A stretch of DNA of 48,509 nt from positions 1-48,509 of the forward strand of contig CAJLCS010000004.1 in NCBI GenBank assembly GCA_905205195.1. Reading direction: 5' to 3'. This document shows, piece by piece, positions 17,969-27,533 of this stretch (position 1 is the stretch's first letter; every line of letters starts with the position of its first letter). This DNA is from an uncultured Eubacteriales bacterium (GTDB lineage Bacteria; Bacillota; Clostridia; Oscillospirales; Oscillospiraceae). Position numbers and translations under genes: made by a program. Under the pieces are notes generated by a model. The model did not search any database. It saw only the letters and a program-made list of their open reading frames with translations, and had not been told where the DNA came from.

Positions 17969-18988
17969 ATGACCATTCTGGTAACCGGCGGCGCCGGTTT
18001 TATCGGCAGCAACTTTCTTTTCTACCTGCGCAAGGCCCATCCGGAGGACCGGCTGGTCTGTCTGGACAAGCTGACCTACGCGGGCAACCTCTCCACGCTG
18101 GAGCCGCTGCTGCACGGCCCCATGTTCCGCTTCGTCCGGGCCGACATCTGCGACCGGGAGGCGGTTTTTGACCTGTTCCGGCAGGAGCATCCCGATTTCG
18201 TCGTCAATTTCGCGGCGGAGTCCCATGTGGACCGGTCCATTGAAAACCCGGGCCTGTTTCTGCAAACCAACATTCTCGGCACCGGCGTGCTGATGGACGC
18301 CTGCCGGACCTACGGCGTCCGGCGCTACCATCAGGTATCCACCGACGAGGTTTACGGCGACCTGCCGCTGGACCGGCCGGACCTGTTCTTCACCGAGCAG
18401 ACCCCCCTGCACACCTCCAGCCCCTACAGCGCCTCCAAGGCCAGCGCCGATCTGCTGGTGCTGGCCTACCACCGGACCTTTGGGTTGTCGGTCACCATCT
18501 CCCGCTGCTCCAACAACTACGGCCCCTATCAGTTTCCCGAGAAGCTGATCCCCCTGATGATCGCCAACGCCCTGGAAAACAAGCCGCTGCCGGTGTACGG
18601 CAACGGCCTGAACGTCCGGGACTGGCTGTATGTGGAGGATCACTGCCGGGCCATCGACCTGATCGTCCGGGGCGGCCGGGACGGAGAGGTCTACAACGTG
18701 GGCGGCCACAATGAAATGACCAACATCGACATCGTCCGTCTGATCTGCCGCAAGCTGGGCAAGCCGGAAAGCCTGATTACCTACGTCACCGACCGGAAGG
18801 GCCACGACCGGCGCTACGCCATCGACCCGGCCAAAATTCACGCCGAGCTGGGCTGGTTGCCCGAGACGAAATTCGCCGACGGCATCGAAAAAACCATCGA
18901 CTGGTATCTGGAAAACCGGACGTGGTGGGAAACCATCCGCTCCGGCGACTATCAGGCCTACTACGAGAAAATGTACGGCCATCGCTGA
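17969..18988 (+). CDS. rfbB: dTDP-glucose 4,6-dehydratase
   Basis: 339 residues, extended SDR. The NAD site GGAGFIGSNF is at residues 7-16, the catalytic STDEVYG segment and the YSASKASAD YxxxK motif follow, and NNYGPYQFPEKLIP is typical of RmlB. It turns dTDP-glucose into dTDP-4-keto-6-deoxyglucose. It lies 13 nt after rmlA with a GAGGAG ribosome site. Confidence 0.97.
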   Translation: MTILVTGGAGFIGSNFLFYLRKAHPEDRLVCLDKLTYAGNLSTLEPLLHGPMFRFVRADICDREAVFDLFRQEHPDFVVNFAAESHVDRSIENPGLFLQTNILGTGVLMDACRTYGVRRYHQVSTDEVYGDLPLDRPDLFFTEQTPLHTSSPYSASKASADLLVLAYHRTFGLSVTISRCSNNYGPYQFPEKLIPLMIANALENKPLPVYGNGLNVRDWLYVEDHCRAIDLIVRGGRDGEVYNVGGHNEMTNIDIVRLICRKLGKPESLITYVTDRKGHDRRYAIDPAKIHAELGWLPETKFADGIEKTIDWYLENRTWWETIRSGDYQAYYEKMYGHR

Positions 18989-19000
18989 GGGAGTAGTGCC

Positions 19001-19909
19001 ATGCTGATATTCGTCACCGGCGCCGGCGGCCAGCTGGGCTGCGACGTTGTCAAAGAAGCCATCCGCCGGGGCCACCGCTGCGTCGGCTCCGGCCGGGCGC
19101 CTGCCGGTCCCGACGGGGCGCCCTATGTGCAGCTGGATATCACCGACGGGGAGGCCGTCGGGCGGGTGCTGAACGAAATCCGGCCCGACGCCGTGATTCA
19201 CTGCGCCGCCTGGACCGCCGTGGACGCGGCGGAGGATCCGGAAAACGCGGACGCCGTCTGGGCCGTCAACCGGGACGGCACCGCCCATCTGGCCCGGGCC
19301 TGCAAGGCGCTGGACTGTAAGATGCTCTACCTGTCTACCGACTATGTGTTTGACGGCAGCGGCACCGAGCCGTGGCAGCCGGACTGCACAGACTATCATC
19401 CCCTGAACGTCTACGGCCGGTCCAAGCTGGCCGGTGAGCTAGCCGTTTCCGAAACTCTTGAAAAGTATTTTATCGTGCGGATTGCCTGGGTGTTCGGCCT
19501 GAACGGCGGAAACTTCGTCAAAACCATGCTGAAGCTCGGAAAAACCCACGACAATCTCCGGGTGGTATGCGACCAGATCGGCACCCCCACCTATACCGCC
19601 GACCTTGCCCGTCTGCTGATCGATATGGCGGAAACGGACCGGTACGGCCGGTACCACGCCACCAACGAAGGCGGATTTCTCAGCTGGTACGACTTTGCCT
19701 GCGAGATTTTCAGCCGCAGCGGCAACCGGAACGTCACCGTCACCCCGGTGACCACCGCCGAATACGGCGTCTCCAAGGCGGCGCGGCCCTTCAACAGCCG
19801 CCTGAGCAAGGAAAAACTCCGGGAACAGGGCTTTACCCCCCTGCCCGACTGGCGGGACGCCCTGGACCGGTATCTGGCAGAGCTGGGCGAAGGGAAATCG
19901 GAGAAATAA
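19001..19909 (+). CDS. rfbD: dTDP-4-dehydrorhamnose reductase
   Basis: 302 residues, SDR fold with GAGGQLG near the N terminus, LSTDYVFDG, the YGRSKLAGE YxxxK motif and RIAWVFG. It reduces dTDP-4-keto-L-rhamnose with NADPH in the last step to dTDP-L-rhamnose. It follows rmlB by 12 nt and precedes rmlC, so the order is A-B-D-C. GGGAG lies before the start. Confidence 0.96.
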   Translation: MLIFVTGAGGQLGCDVVKEAIRRGHRCVGSGRAPAGPDGAPYVQLDITDGEAVGRVLNEIRPDAVIHCAAWTAVDAAEDPENADAVWAVNRDGTAHLARACKALDCKMLYLSTDYVFDGSGTEPWQPDCTDYHPLNVYGRSKLAGELAVSETLEKYFIVRIAWVFGLNGGNFVKTMLKLGKTHDNLRVVCDQIGTPTYTADLARLLIDMAETDRYGRYHATNEGGFLSWYDFACEIFSRSGNRNVTVTPVTTAEYGVSKAARPFNSRLSKEKLREQGFTPLPDWRDALDRYLAELGEGKSEK

Positions 19910-19927
19910 AGAAAAGGCAGTGTGAAA

Positions 19928-20539
19928 ATGGGACAAATTCATGTAACCAAAGCCCCCATTGAGGGACTTTTTATCATTGAACCGACGGTGCACGGCGATG
20001 CCCGGGGCTACTTTATGGAAACCTACAACCAGAAGGAAATGCAGGAAGCCGGACTGAACATGGTGTTCGTGCAGGACAATCAGAGCATGAGCACCAAGGG
20101 CGTCCTGCGGGGCCTGCATTTTCAGAAAGCCCATCCTCAGGGCAAGCTGGTGCGGGTGATCCGGGGCCGGGTGTTTGACGTGGCCGTCGATCTGCGTCAG
20201 GGGAGCCCCAGCTTCGGCCAGTGGTTCGGCGTGGAGTTGAGCGACGAGAACAAGAAGCAGTTTTACATTCCCGAGGGCTTTGCCCACGGCTTTCTGGTCC
20301 TGTCGGACGAGGCGGAGTTCTGCTACAAATGCACCGACTTCTACCACCCCGGCGACGAGGGCGGCCTTGCCTGGAACGACCCGGAAATCGGCATCCGCTG
20401 GCCCGAACTGACCGGCGCCTACGGCGGCTCCGCCTCCGGCGAGGGCTACGCCATGGAAGACGGCACCCCGCTGAATCTGTCCCCCCGGGACACCGCGTGG
20501 CCCGGGCTGTCGGACACCTTCACCTTTCAAAACCGCTGA
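19928..20539 (+). CDS. rfbC: dTDP-4-dehydrorhamnose 3,5-epimerase
   Basis: 203 residues, cupin fold of RmlC. Recognised by GDARGYFMETYNQ, the QDNQSMSTKGVLRGLHFQ active-site His segment, VRVIRGRVFDVAVDLR and IPEGFAHGFLVLSD. It epimerises C3 and C5 of the 4-keto-6-deoxy sugar. A GTG at 19922 is a possible earlier start, but the ATG at 19928 has better spacing to AAGG. Confidence 0.96.
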   Translation: MGQIHVTKAPIEGLFIIEPTVHGDARGYFMETYNQKEMQEAGLNMVFVQDNQSMSTKGVLRGLHFQKAHPQGKLVRVIRGRVFDVAVDLRQGSPSFGQWFGVELSDENKKQFYIPEGFAHGFLVLSDEAEFCYKCTDFYHPGDEGGLAWNDPEIGIRWPELTGAYGGSASGEGYAMEDGTPLNLSPRDTAWPGLSDTFTFQNR

Positions 20540-20558
20540 TCCGGAGGAATCACACATC

Positions 20559-21719
20559 ATGCAGCACGTTTTTATTGTCGGCTCCAAGGGAATCCCCGGC
20601 GCCTACGGCGGTTACGAAACCTTTGTGGATCAGCTGACGGCCCACCATCAGAACGTGGCGGACCTGCAGTACCATGTGGCCTGCAAAAGTAAGGAATCCG
20701 GTGAATTTACCTATCACAATGCACGCTGCTTCCGGGTCAAGGTGCCGAATATCGGCCCGGCCCAGGCCATCTATTACGACGTGGCCGCCCTGGGGCAGTG
20801 CTGCCGCTATATCCGGGAGCACCGGATCCCCCACCCCATCGTGTATATTCTCGCCTGCCGGATCGGGCCCTTTGCCGCCCATTTCCAGCGGGAAATCCAC
20901 CGGCTGGGGGGAGAAGTTTATGTAAACCCGGACGGTCACGAGTGGATGCGGGCCAAGTGGAGCCGCCCGGTCCGCCGGTACTGGAAGTATTCCGAGGGCC
21001 GGATGGTCCGGCACGCCGATCTGCTGGTGTGCGACAGCAAGAATATCGAATCCTACATCCGGGAAACCTATGCCCGGTACCGTCCCAACACCACGTTTCT
21101 CGCCTACGGCGCCGATCTGACCCCCAGTCGGCTGTCCGACGACGACCCCAAGCTCACCGCATGGTACCGGGAAAAGGGACTGACCAAAAAGAACTATTAT
21201 CTGGTGGTGGGCCGGTTCGTGCCGGAGAATTCCTTTGAAGTGATGATCCGGGAATTCATGAATTCCCACTCTGCGAAGGATTTTGCCATCATCACCACGG
21301 CCAACGACAAATTTCTGGAGGAGCTGGAAAATCGGCTCCACTTCCGCCGGGACCCCCGGATCAAATTTGTGGGCACCGTTTACGACACCGAGCTTCTGAA
21401 GAAGATCCGGGAAAACGCCTATGCCTATTTCCACGGCCACACCGTGGGCGGCACCAACCCCAGCCTCATCGAGGCGCTGGGCAGCACCGACCTGAATCTG
21501 CTGGTCGATGTGGGCTTCAACCGGGAGGTGGCCGAGGACAGCGCCCTCTACTGGAGCCGGGAGTCGGGTGATCTGGCGGCGCTGATTGACCGGGCCGACC
21601 GGATGACCCCGGAGGAAATTGCCGCGCTGGGCCGGAAAGCCAAGGCCCGGGTGGCCTCCGAATACACCTGGGAGAAAATCTGCGCCCAGTATCAGGCGCT
21701 GTTTCTCCACAGCCGCTGA
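20559..21719 (+). CDS. Rhamnosyltransferase-like glycosyltransferase (DUF1972 plus GT4; Cps2T/RgpA type)
   Basis: 386 residues. The N terminus FIVGSKGIPGAYGGYETFVDQL is the DUF1972 signature seen in streptococcal Cps2T and RgpA, which add the first rhamnose to the lipid-linked acceptor. The C-terminal Rossmann domain has LVVGRFVPENSFEVMI and the GT4 E-x7-E-like region GGTNPSLIEALGS. Being directly after rmlABDC it very likely uses dTDP-L-rhamnose and acts early in repeat-unit assembly on the inner membrane face. Acceptor and linkage cannot be read from the sequence. Confidence 0.88.
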   Translation: MQHVFIVGSKGIPGAYGGYETFVDQLTAHHQNVADLQYHVACKSKESGEFTYHNARCFRVKVPNIGPAQAIYYDVAALGQCCRYIREHRIPHPIVYILACRIGPFAAHFQREIHRLGGEVYVNPDGHEWMRAKWSRPVRRYWKYSEGRMVRHADLLVCDSKNIESYIRETYARYRPNTTFLAYGADLTPSRLSDDDPKLTAWYREKGLTKKNYYLVVGRFVPENSFEVMIREFMNSHSAKDFAIITTANDKFLEELENRLHFRRDPRIKFVGTVYDTELLKKIRENAYAYFHGHTVGGTNPSLIEALGSTDLNLLVDVGFNREVAEDSALYWSRESGDLAALIDRADRMTPEEIAALGRKAKARVASEYTWEKICAQYQALFLHSR

Positions 21720-21734
21720 ATCGGGATGTGGCGC

Positions 21735-23090
21735 ATGACGATTTTACACTACGCACTGGGGTTTCCCCCCTACCGCACCGGCGGCCTGACCAAATTCTGC
21801 ATGGACCTGATGGTGCAGCAGGCCCGGGACGGGCACCGGGTGGCGCTGCTGTGGCCGGGACGGATGGGTTTTGTCAGCCACGCCGTTTCCCTGCGCCGCC
21901 GCACCGTCACCGTGGAAGGCTGCACCGTGGAGAGTCTGGAGGTCGTCAATCCCCTCCCCGTGTCCTATGACGAGGGCATCCGGGATTTTGCCGCTTTCAC
22001 CGCCGACGGCGGCCGGGCGGCCTACGACCGGCTGCTGGATTTCCTCCGGCCGGAGGTTCTCCATGTCCACACCCTGATGGGCCTCCACGCCGCCCTGCTG
22101 GACGCGGCGAAAGCCCAGGGCATCCGGCTGGTGTTCACCGCCCACGACTTTTTTCCCCTTTGCCCCAAGGTGACGCTGTTCCACCACGGTGCTCTCTGCA
22201 CCGGAGCTGCCGCCTGCGCCGACTGCGGCGTCTGCAACGCCACCGCCCTGAGTCTGAACAAAATCCGGATCCTGCAATCGCCGCTGTACCGGCTGGTCAA
22301 GGATTCGCCGCCGGTCCGCGCCCTCCGCAGGCACCACCGGGACGCCTACCTCGGCGAGACGGCAGAGCCTGCCGCCGACGCCGCCGTGGGAACCCCGGCA
22401 GACTTTGCCGCGCTGCGGTCCTATTACGGCGGCCTGCTTGGCCGCATGGATCTGATTCACTATAACAGCACCGTCACCCGGCGGGTGTATACCAGCCTGT
22501 TTTCGCTGCCCCAAGGCTGCTGCCTGCCGGTGACCCACAGCGACATCCGGGATCACCGCCGGATCAAGACCTTTTCAAGCAGCTGCCTCCGGATCCGATA
22601 TCTGGGGCCGTGCAGCGGCGCCAAAGGGTACTTCCTGCTGCGGGACGCGCTGGATCTTCTGTGGCAGAAGCGGCAGGATTTCCGGCTGGACGTTCCTTTT
22701 ACGCCTGCCGAAAGCCGTCCCTATCTGCACCCCCACGGGCGCTACCGCTACGACGATCTGGAAGCCATTTTTGCGGAAACCGATCTGCTGGTGGCCCCCA
22801 GCGTCTGGTACGAGACCTTCGGCTTCACCGTTCCGGAAGCGCTGAGCTACGGCGTTCCGGTGCTGCTCAGTGCCACGGTGGGCGCCCAGGACATTCTGGT
22901 GCCCGGCGCCGGGCGGATCGTCCCGGCCAACACGCCGGAGGCCTGGTGCGATGCCCTTGCCGCCCTGTCCGCCCGGGATCTGGCGGAAATGAACCGCGTC
23001 ATTGTGGCGCGGCAGCCAGTTTTGCAGCTTCCGGAGCTTTCCGACCGGCTGTTGCACCAATGCTACCGTCAGGAGGAGTCCCGTTCATGA
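21735..23090 (+). CDS. GT4-family glycosyltransferase
   Basis: 451 residues from the ATG at 21735 (an ATG at 21726 is possible; both have a weak GGG site). The GT-B fold is shown by HYALGFPPYRTGGLTKFC, the HVHTLMGLH and FTAHDFFPLCPK segments, and the donor domain APSVWYETFGFTVPEALSYG with its Glu residues. A Cys-rich insertion (CTGAAACADCGVC) follows the HDF motif, a pattern found in several such transferases. It overlaps the next gene by 4 nt. Donor and linkage are unknown. Confidence 0.87.
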   Translation: MTILHYALGFPPYRTGGLTKFCMDLMVQQARDGHRVALLWPGRMGFVSHAVSLRRRTVTVEGCTVESLEVVNPLPVSYDEGIRDFAAFTADGGRAAYDRLLDFLRPEVLHVHTLMGLHAALLDAAKAQGIRLVFTAHDFFPLCPKVTLFHHGALCTGAAACADCGVCNATALSLNKIRILQSPLYRLVKDSPPVRALRRHHRDAYLGETAEPAADAAVGTPADFAALRSYYGGLLGRMDLIHYNSTVTRRVYTSLFSLPQGCCLPVTHSDIRDHRRIKTFSSSCLRIRYLGPCSGAKGYFLLRDALDLLWQKRQDFRLDVPFTPAESRPYLHPHGRYRYDDLEAIFAETDLLVAPSVWYETFGFTVPEALSYGVPVLLSATVGAQDILVPGAGRIVPANTPEAWCDALAALSARDLAEMNRVIVARQPVLQLPELSDRLLHQCYRQEESRS

Positions 23091-23791
23091 GCCTTCGTGA
23101 TACCCTGCTTCATCTCGCCGGAAAGGACCGGTTTCATCTGGACGACCGGATCGGCACCGGCTATCTGCTGGGCCTTTGCTGGAAATACGGCTGGATGATG
23201 GTCCGGGGCAAGTGCCTGGCGCTGGGCCATCCCGCCGTTTCCGGCAGCGTCTTTGTGGGGAAAAAGGTCAGAATTCTGGAAAAACGCCGCCTGACCCTGG
23301 GCGCCAAAACCCGCCTGCAGGACGGCGTGTACATCGACGCCTTGTCCACCGACGGCGTCACCGTAGGCAACCAGTGCGTGCTGGGCCGCAACTGCCGGAT
23401 CGAATGCACCGGCAGCCTGGAGCATCTGGGCCGGGGCGTCCGCATCGGCGACCGCACCTGCTTCGGTGCGGACTGCTTTTTCGGTGCCGCCGGCGGTATT
23501 ACCGTAGGCAGCGACGTCATCGCCGGGCAGAACGTCCGGTTTCATTCCGAAAATCACCGCTTTGACGACCCCGATCTGCCGATCCGCCAGCAGGGCGTGA
23601 CCCATCGGGGCATCACCGTCGGCAACAACTGCTGGATCGGTGCCGGAGCCGTGTTTCTGGACGGCGCCGCGCTGGGAGACGGCTGCGTCGTCGGCGCCAA
23701 CGCCGTGGTGACGAAGGCCTTCCCCGCCAACAGCGTTATTGCCGGTGTACCGGCCAAAGTTTTACAAATGCGAGGTTCCCGACATGAGTGA
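23087..23791 (+). CDS. Left-handed beta-helix (hexapeptide) O-acyltransferase
   Basis: 234 residues with regular hexapeptide repeats (RVRIGDRTCFGADCFFGAA, ITVGNNCWIGAGAVFLDG, VVGANAVVTKAF) and the family end AGVPAKVL. It resembles WcaF/WbbJ-type acetyltransferases, which put an acetyl from acetyl-CoA on a sugar of the repeat unit. The ATG overlaps the previous stop (ATGA) and has AGGAGGAG ahead. Acetyl is the commonest donor group in the family; other acyl groups cannot be excluded. Confidence 0.87.
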   Translation: MSLRDTLLHLAGKDRFHLDDRIGTGYLLGLCWKYGWMMVRGKCLALGHPAVSGSVFVGKKVRILEKRRLTLGAKTRLQDGVYIDALSTDGVTVGNQCVLGRNCRIECTGSLEHLGRGVRIGDRTCFGADCFFGAAGGITVGSDVIAGQNVRFHSENHRFDDPDLPIRQQGVTHRGITVGNNCWIGAGAVFLDGAALGDGCVVGANAVVTKAFPANSVIAGVPAKVLQMRGSRHE

Positions 23792-24704
23792 ACGGCTATC
23801 TGTCATCATTCCGATTTATAAGGTGGAGGACTATCTGGACCGCTGCATCGAAAGCGTGGTCCGGCAGACCGCGCCGGATCTGGAAATTCTGCTGGTGGAC
23901 GACGGCTCCCCCGACCGCTGCCCCCGGATCTGCGACGATTGGGCGGCCCGGGACAGCCGGATTCAGGTCATCCACAAGGAAAACGGCGGCCTGTCCTCCG
24001 CCCGGAACGCCGGGCTGGCCCGGGCCACCGGCACCTATGTGCTGTATGTGGACTCCGACGACTATCTGGTTCCCGACGCCTGTGAGCGGCTGCTGGCCTG
24101 CGCCCGGGGCGCGGATCTGGTGGTAGGCGAGGCCACCATCTACAAGGACGGGGTGCCCACGCACCGGGTCCACACCAATCTGGAGGAAAACCGGGTCTAC
24201 ACCGGCCCCGAATGCGCCATGCGGGAAATTTCCGTGGGCGAATGGTTCGCCGCCGCCTGCTACAATCTCTACCGGCGGCAGTTTCTGCTGGACAACGGCC
24301 TGTTTTTCGTGGAGGGCATTCTCCACGAGGATATCGAGTTTCTGCCCCGGCTGTTTCTGGCCGCCAAAACCGTCCGGTATCTGCACTATGAATTTTACTG
24401 CTACATGATCCGAAGCACCTCCATCTGCGGCACCAAATCCCCCAAAAATCTCCACGATCTGCTGGATACCTACGGGAAATGGGCCGCCCGCAACGAAACC
24501 ATCGCCGATCCCGCGGTGAAAAAGGCCTACTGCGGCGCTCTGACCAAATTCTTCATGGCCACCTGCCGGGATTATCACGTCGGCCGCCGGGTTTACCCCG
24601 CCGGTATGAACGGCGCGTATCTGCTGCGCCATGCGCTCAATCCGAAGGAACGGCTCAAGGCCCTGGCCTTTGTGGTGCTGCGGCCCGTCTACGTTCGGCT
24701 GTAG
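23784..24704 (+). CDS. GT2-family glycosyltransferase
   Basis: 306 residues. The GT-A domain reads LSVIIPIYKVEDYLDRCIES, LVDDGSPDRCP, KENGGLSSARNAGLARA and the metal-binding YVDSDDYL (DxD-like). The rest includes EGILHEDIEFLPRLFLAAK, the usual catalytic ED region. It is predicted cytosolic, adding one sugar to the lipid-linked unit. It overlaps the acetyltransferase gene by 8 nt. Sugar specificity unknown. Confidence 0.92.
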   Translation: MSERLSVIIPIYKVEDYLDRCIESVVRQTAPDLEILLVDDGSPDRCPRICDDWAARDSRIQVIHKENGGLSSARNAGLARATGTYVLYVDSDDYLVPDACERLLACARGADLVVGEATIYKDGVPTHRVHTNLEENRVYTGPECAMREISVGEWFAAACYNLYRRQFLLDNGLFFVEGILHEDIEFLPRLFLAAKTVRYLHYEFYCYMIRSTSICGTKSPKNLHDLLDTYGKWAARNETIADPAVKKAYCGALTKFFMATCRDYHVGRRVYPAGMNGAYLLRHALNPKERLKALAFVVLRPVYVRL

Positions 24705-24712
24705 GAGTGGGT

Positions 24713-25846
24713 ATGAAGCTTCCGGAAACGAGAAAGGTCTCCCTGTTTGACCTGATTCTTCTGCTGCTGGTGGTGCTCAATCTGCTGCCCCAGACCTACG
24801 CCGTCTCCCGGCTGAGCTGGTTCGGCACGGCGGCGAATCTGTTTCAGATTCTCTGCTATCTGGCGCTGGTGTATCTGATTCTGGAAAAGCATCTGCCGGC
24901 GGTGCAGCTGATCGCGGTGGCCGCCGTGGCGGCGGTGCTGCTGGTGGGCTATCTGAAAAGCCGTCAGGCCGCCTATTTCCGGGGCCTTCTGCTGCTGGTG
25001 GCCGCCAAAGACGTGCCCTACAAGCGGATCATCCGCACCTGCAAAACCGCCTTTTCCGGCACCTTCTGCCTGACGGTGCTGCTGTGGCTAGTGGGCATCT
25101 CGGACAGCGGCGTGGGCCGCCGGGGGAAAATCGCCCTTGGCTACGTCCACCCCAACATTGCCGCCCAGATTGTGGTCATTCTGGTGCTGCTGTGGCTGGC
25201 GGAAAAGGGCACCCAGGTCCGCCCCCGGCATTATCTCCTGGTGGAACTGGCGGCGGGACTGCTGCTGTGGATCACCGGCTCCAAAACCGCCGTGATTGTG
25301 CTGGTGCTGGTGCCGCTGCTGGTGGAAGTCTGCCGGTTTCTGACCCGGCACCCCCGTCATACCGGTGTGCTGCGGGGCCTGGTAATGGCCAGCCAGCTGC
25401 TGGTGATGGCCTTTACTTACCTCTCCGCCAGGCTGCTGCCCCGAAGTGGGCTGCTGCAGCAGCTGGACCTGTTTTTCACCAACCGCATTTTCCTCAATTA
25501 CTATCTGCTGGACAAATTCGGCCTGTCCCTGCTGGGCAGCAACGTGCTGCCGTATTTCTCCGGGACGGCCTATAATATCATCCGCCACACCAACGCCGTC
25601 ATCACCTGCGACAACACCTACGCCCTGTCGCTGATGGTGCTGGGCGTGATTCCCACCCTGCTGGTCGCAGGCGGCTATGTGGCCGTCATCCGCAAGGCGC
25701 TGCGAAACCGGGATTTCATGGTCCTGGCCACCGCGCTGGCCCTGACGGCCTACGCCTTCTGCGAGTGCCAGCTCACGGAAATTTACAACTATTTCATCTA
25801 TTTCTACCTGTTCGCGGCGGCGAAGAGAACGGAGAACGCCTCATGA
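24713..25846 (+). CDS. Wzy-like polysaccharide polymerase / O-antigen ligase-type membrane protein
   Basis: 377 residues with about ten predicted membrane helices and a larger loop late in the chain (LNYYLLDKFGLSLLGSN, HTNAVITCDNTYALSLMVLG). Low sequence conservation, many helices and a place between glycosyltransferases and a Wzx flippase make a repeat-unit polymerase the best reading. The ATG at 24713 follows GGAG by 5 nt. It overlaps the next gene by 4 nt. Confidence 0.75.
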   Translation: MKLPETRKVSLFDLILLLLVVLNLLPQTYAVSRLSWFGTAANLFQILCYLALVYLILEKHLPAVQLIAVAAVAAVLLVGYLKSRQAAYFRGLLLLVAAKDVPYKRIIRTCKTAFSGTFCLTVLLWLVGISDSGVGRRGKIALGYVHPNIAAQIVVILVLLWLAEKGTQVRPRHYLLVELAAGLLLWITGSKTAVIVLVLVPLLVEVCRFLTRHPRHTGVLRGLVMASQLLVMAFTYLSARLLPRSGLLQQLDLFFTNRIFLNYYLLDKFGLSLLGSNVLPYFSGTAYNIIRHTNAVITCDNTYALSLMVLGVIPTLLVAGGYVAVIRKALRNRDFMVLATALALTAYAFCECQLTEIYNYFIYFYLFAAAKRTENAS

Positions 25847-26667
25847 TCCCAAAAATCATCCATTACTGCTGGTTCGGCGGCAATCCGCTGCCGGAGCTGG
25901 CCCAAAAGTGCCTGGCTTCCTGGGAAGCCTGCCTGCCGGGCTATGAAATCCGCCGGTGGGACGAGTCCAACTTTGATCTGAACGTCTGCCCCTATGTCCA
26001 GGAGGCTTACGAGGCCAAAAAGTGGGCCTTTGTCAGCGATTACGCCCGGTTCTGGATTCTTTATCACTTCGGCGGCCTGTATTTCGACACCGATGTGGAG
26101 CTGATCCGGAACCCGGAGGACATTGTGGCCCGGGGGCCGTTCATGGGCAGCGAAAATGCCCACAACGTCTCCGGCCTGCACCGGGGCGTCAACCCGGGGC
26201 TGGGGCTGGGCGCGGAGCCGGGCATGGCCTTTTACGGGGAGATGCTGGAGCGCTACGAATCGCTGCATTTCCGGATGCCGGACGGCAGCCCCAATCCGCT
26301 GACCGTGGTGAACTACACCACGGAGCTGATGGTCCGCCACGGCTACCGGGGGGAGGACCGGGTGGAAAACGTGGACAGGATTCTCGTCTATCCCCCCGCC
26401 TACTTCTGCCCCCTGAACTACGCCAGCGGCAAGCTGACGGTGACGCCGGAAACGGTGTCCATCCACCACTACTGCGCCTCCTGGCATTCCGGGCTGGAAA
26501 AGCTGATTACCCGGATGGAGCAGTGCGATCCGGACCGGCACCCGGGGGAATACCGCCTGCGGCGCGCCGCCTCCTTCCCCTTCCGGGTGGTAAACAAGCT
26601 GCGTCAAACGGGCCTGCACGCAACGGCGGCGCTGATCCGCCGGAAGCTGCATCCGGGCCAGAAATGA
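25843..26667 (+). CDS. GT32-type glycosyltransferase with DxD motif
   Basis: 274 residues. The start MIPKIIHYCWFGG, SWEACLPGYEIRRWDES, KWAFVSDYARFWILYHFGG and YFDTDVEL (Asp82 and Asp84, metal and sugar nucleotide binding) match the capsular/OCH1-like GT32 family. It transfers a hexose or related sugar in surface glycan synthesis. It begins within the stop of the polymerase gene (ATGA) and is followed by licD. Confidence 0.9.
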   Translation: MIPKIIHYCWFGGNPLPELAQKCLASWEACLPGYEIRRWDESNFDLNVCPYVQEAYEAKKWAFVSDYARFWILYHFGGLYFDTDVELIRNPEDIVARGPFMGSENAHNVSGLHRGVNPGLGLGAEPGMAFYGEMLERYESLHFRMPDGSPNPLTVVNYTTELMVRHGYRGEDRVENVDRILVYPPAYFCPLNYASGKLTVTPETVSIHHYCASWHSGLEKLITRMEQCDPDRHPGEYRLRRAASFPFRVVNKLRQTGLHATAALIRRKLHPGQK

Positions 26668-26676
26668 GGAATTGCC

Positions 26677-27489
26677 ATGAACGAAAATCTGAACCGGCTC
26701 CACGAAACGCTGACGGAGCTGCTGGACTACTTCGTCTCCGTGTGCGAGGCCCATCATCTGCGCTACGTCCTGCTCTACGGCACCGCCCTGGGCGCTTACC
26801 GGCATCAGGGCTTCATCCCCTGGGACGACGATCTGGACGTGGGAATGCCCCGGGCCGATTACGAGAAGCTGCTGACCATCCTGCGGCAGTCGCCGGACCC
26901 CCGGTACAAGCTGCAGAACGAGCAGACCGAGCCGAACTGGTTTCTCGGCTTTTCCAAGATCCGCAAGCAGAACACCCTGTTTGTGGAGCACTATCTGGAG
27001 GATCTCTATCGGGATAACGGCATTTACATCGACATTTTCCCCCTGGACAATCTGGCCGGAACCGGCGGCTTTGCCGCCCGTATGCACAATGCCCGCATCC
27101 GCTATCTGACCCACTGCCTGAAGTTTCTGGCCTGCCCGAAGCTGTACCGCCACAAAGATTCCGCCGGACGCTACGGCCTGGAATGCCTGCTGACGCTGCC
27201 GGTCCGGCTGATGGGGCGCCGCCGCTGCCTGAAGCGGCTGAACCGGCTCTGCACCGGCACCTGCCCCGTGGACAAGGCCGCCTGTCTGGTGGAATACGAC
27301 GACAGCCACAGCTACGGCATTCCGGCCGATGTCTATTTCCCCGCCGGAACGCTGACCTTTGAAGGCAAGTCCTACTGCGTCCCCGGACGCATGGAGGACT
27401 ATCTGACGGCCGTTTACGGCCCGACCTATATGCAGCTGCCTCCCCCGGAGCAGCGGGTCACCCACGAACCGGTGGCGCTGAAATTCTGA
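26677..27489 (+). CDS. LicD-family phosphotransferase
   Basis: 270 residues with the LicD nucleotidyltransferase-like core LYGTALGAYRHQGFIPWDDDLDVGMPRADYEKL near residues 34-66. LicD proteins transfer phosphocholine (or a similar phospho-alcohol) from a CDP-activated donor to a sugar of a surface polymer. A LicC-type cytidylyltransferase and a permease lie 3 kb downstream and could supply the donor. The family is broad, so the substituent is inferred from context only. Confidence 0.88.
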   Translation: MNENLNRLHETLTELLDYFVSVCEAHHLRYVLLYGTALGAYRHQGFIPWDDDLDVGMPRADYEKLLTILRQSPDPRYKLQNEQTEPNWFLGFSKIRKQNTLFVEHYLEDLYRDNGIYIDIFPLDNLAGTGGFAARMHNARIRYLTHCLKFLACPKLYRHKDSAGRYGLECLLTLPVRLMGRRRCLKRLNRLCTGTCPVDKAACLVEYDDSHSYGIPADVYFPAGTLTFEGKSYCVPGRMEDYLTAVYGPTYMQLPPPEQRVTHEPVALKF

Positions 27490-27533
27490 ACCGGCGGCGC
27501 ATCGCCCCGATCATCGCAAGGAGTACCTGACCC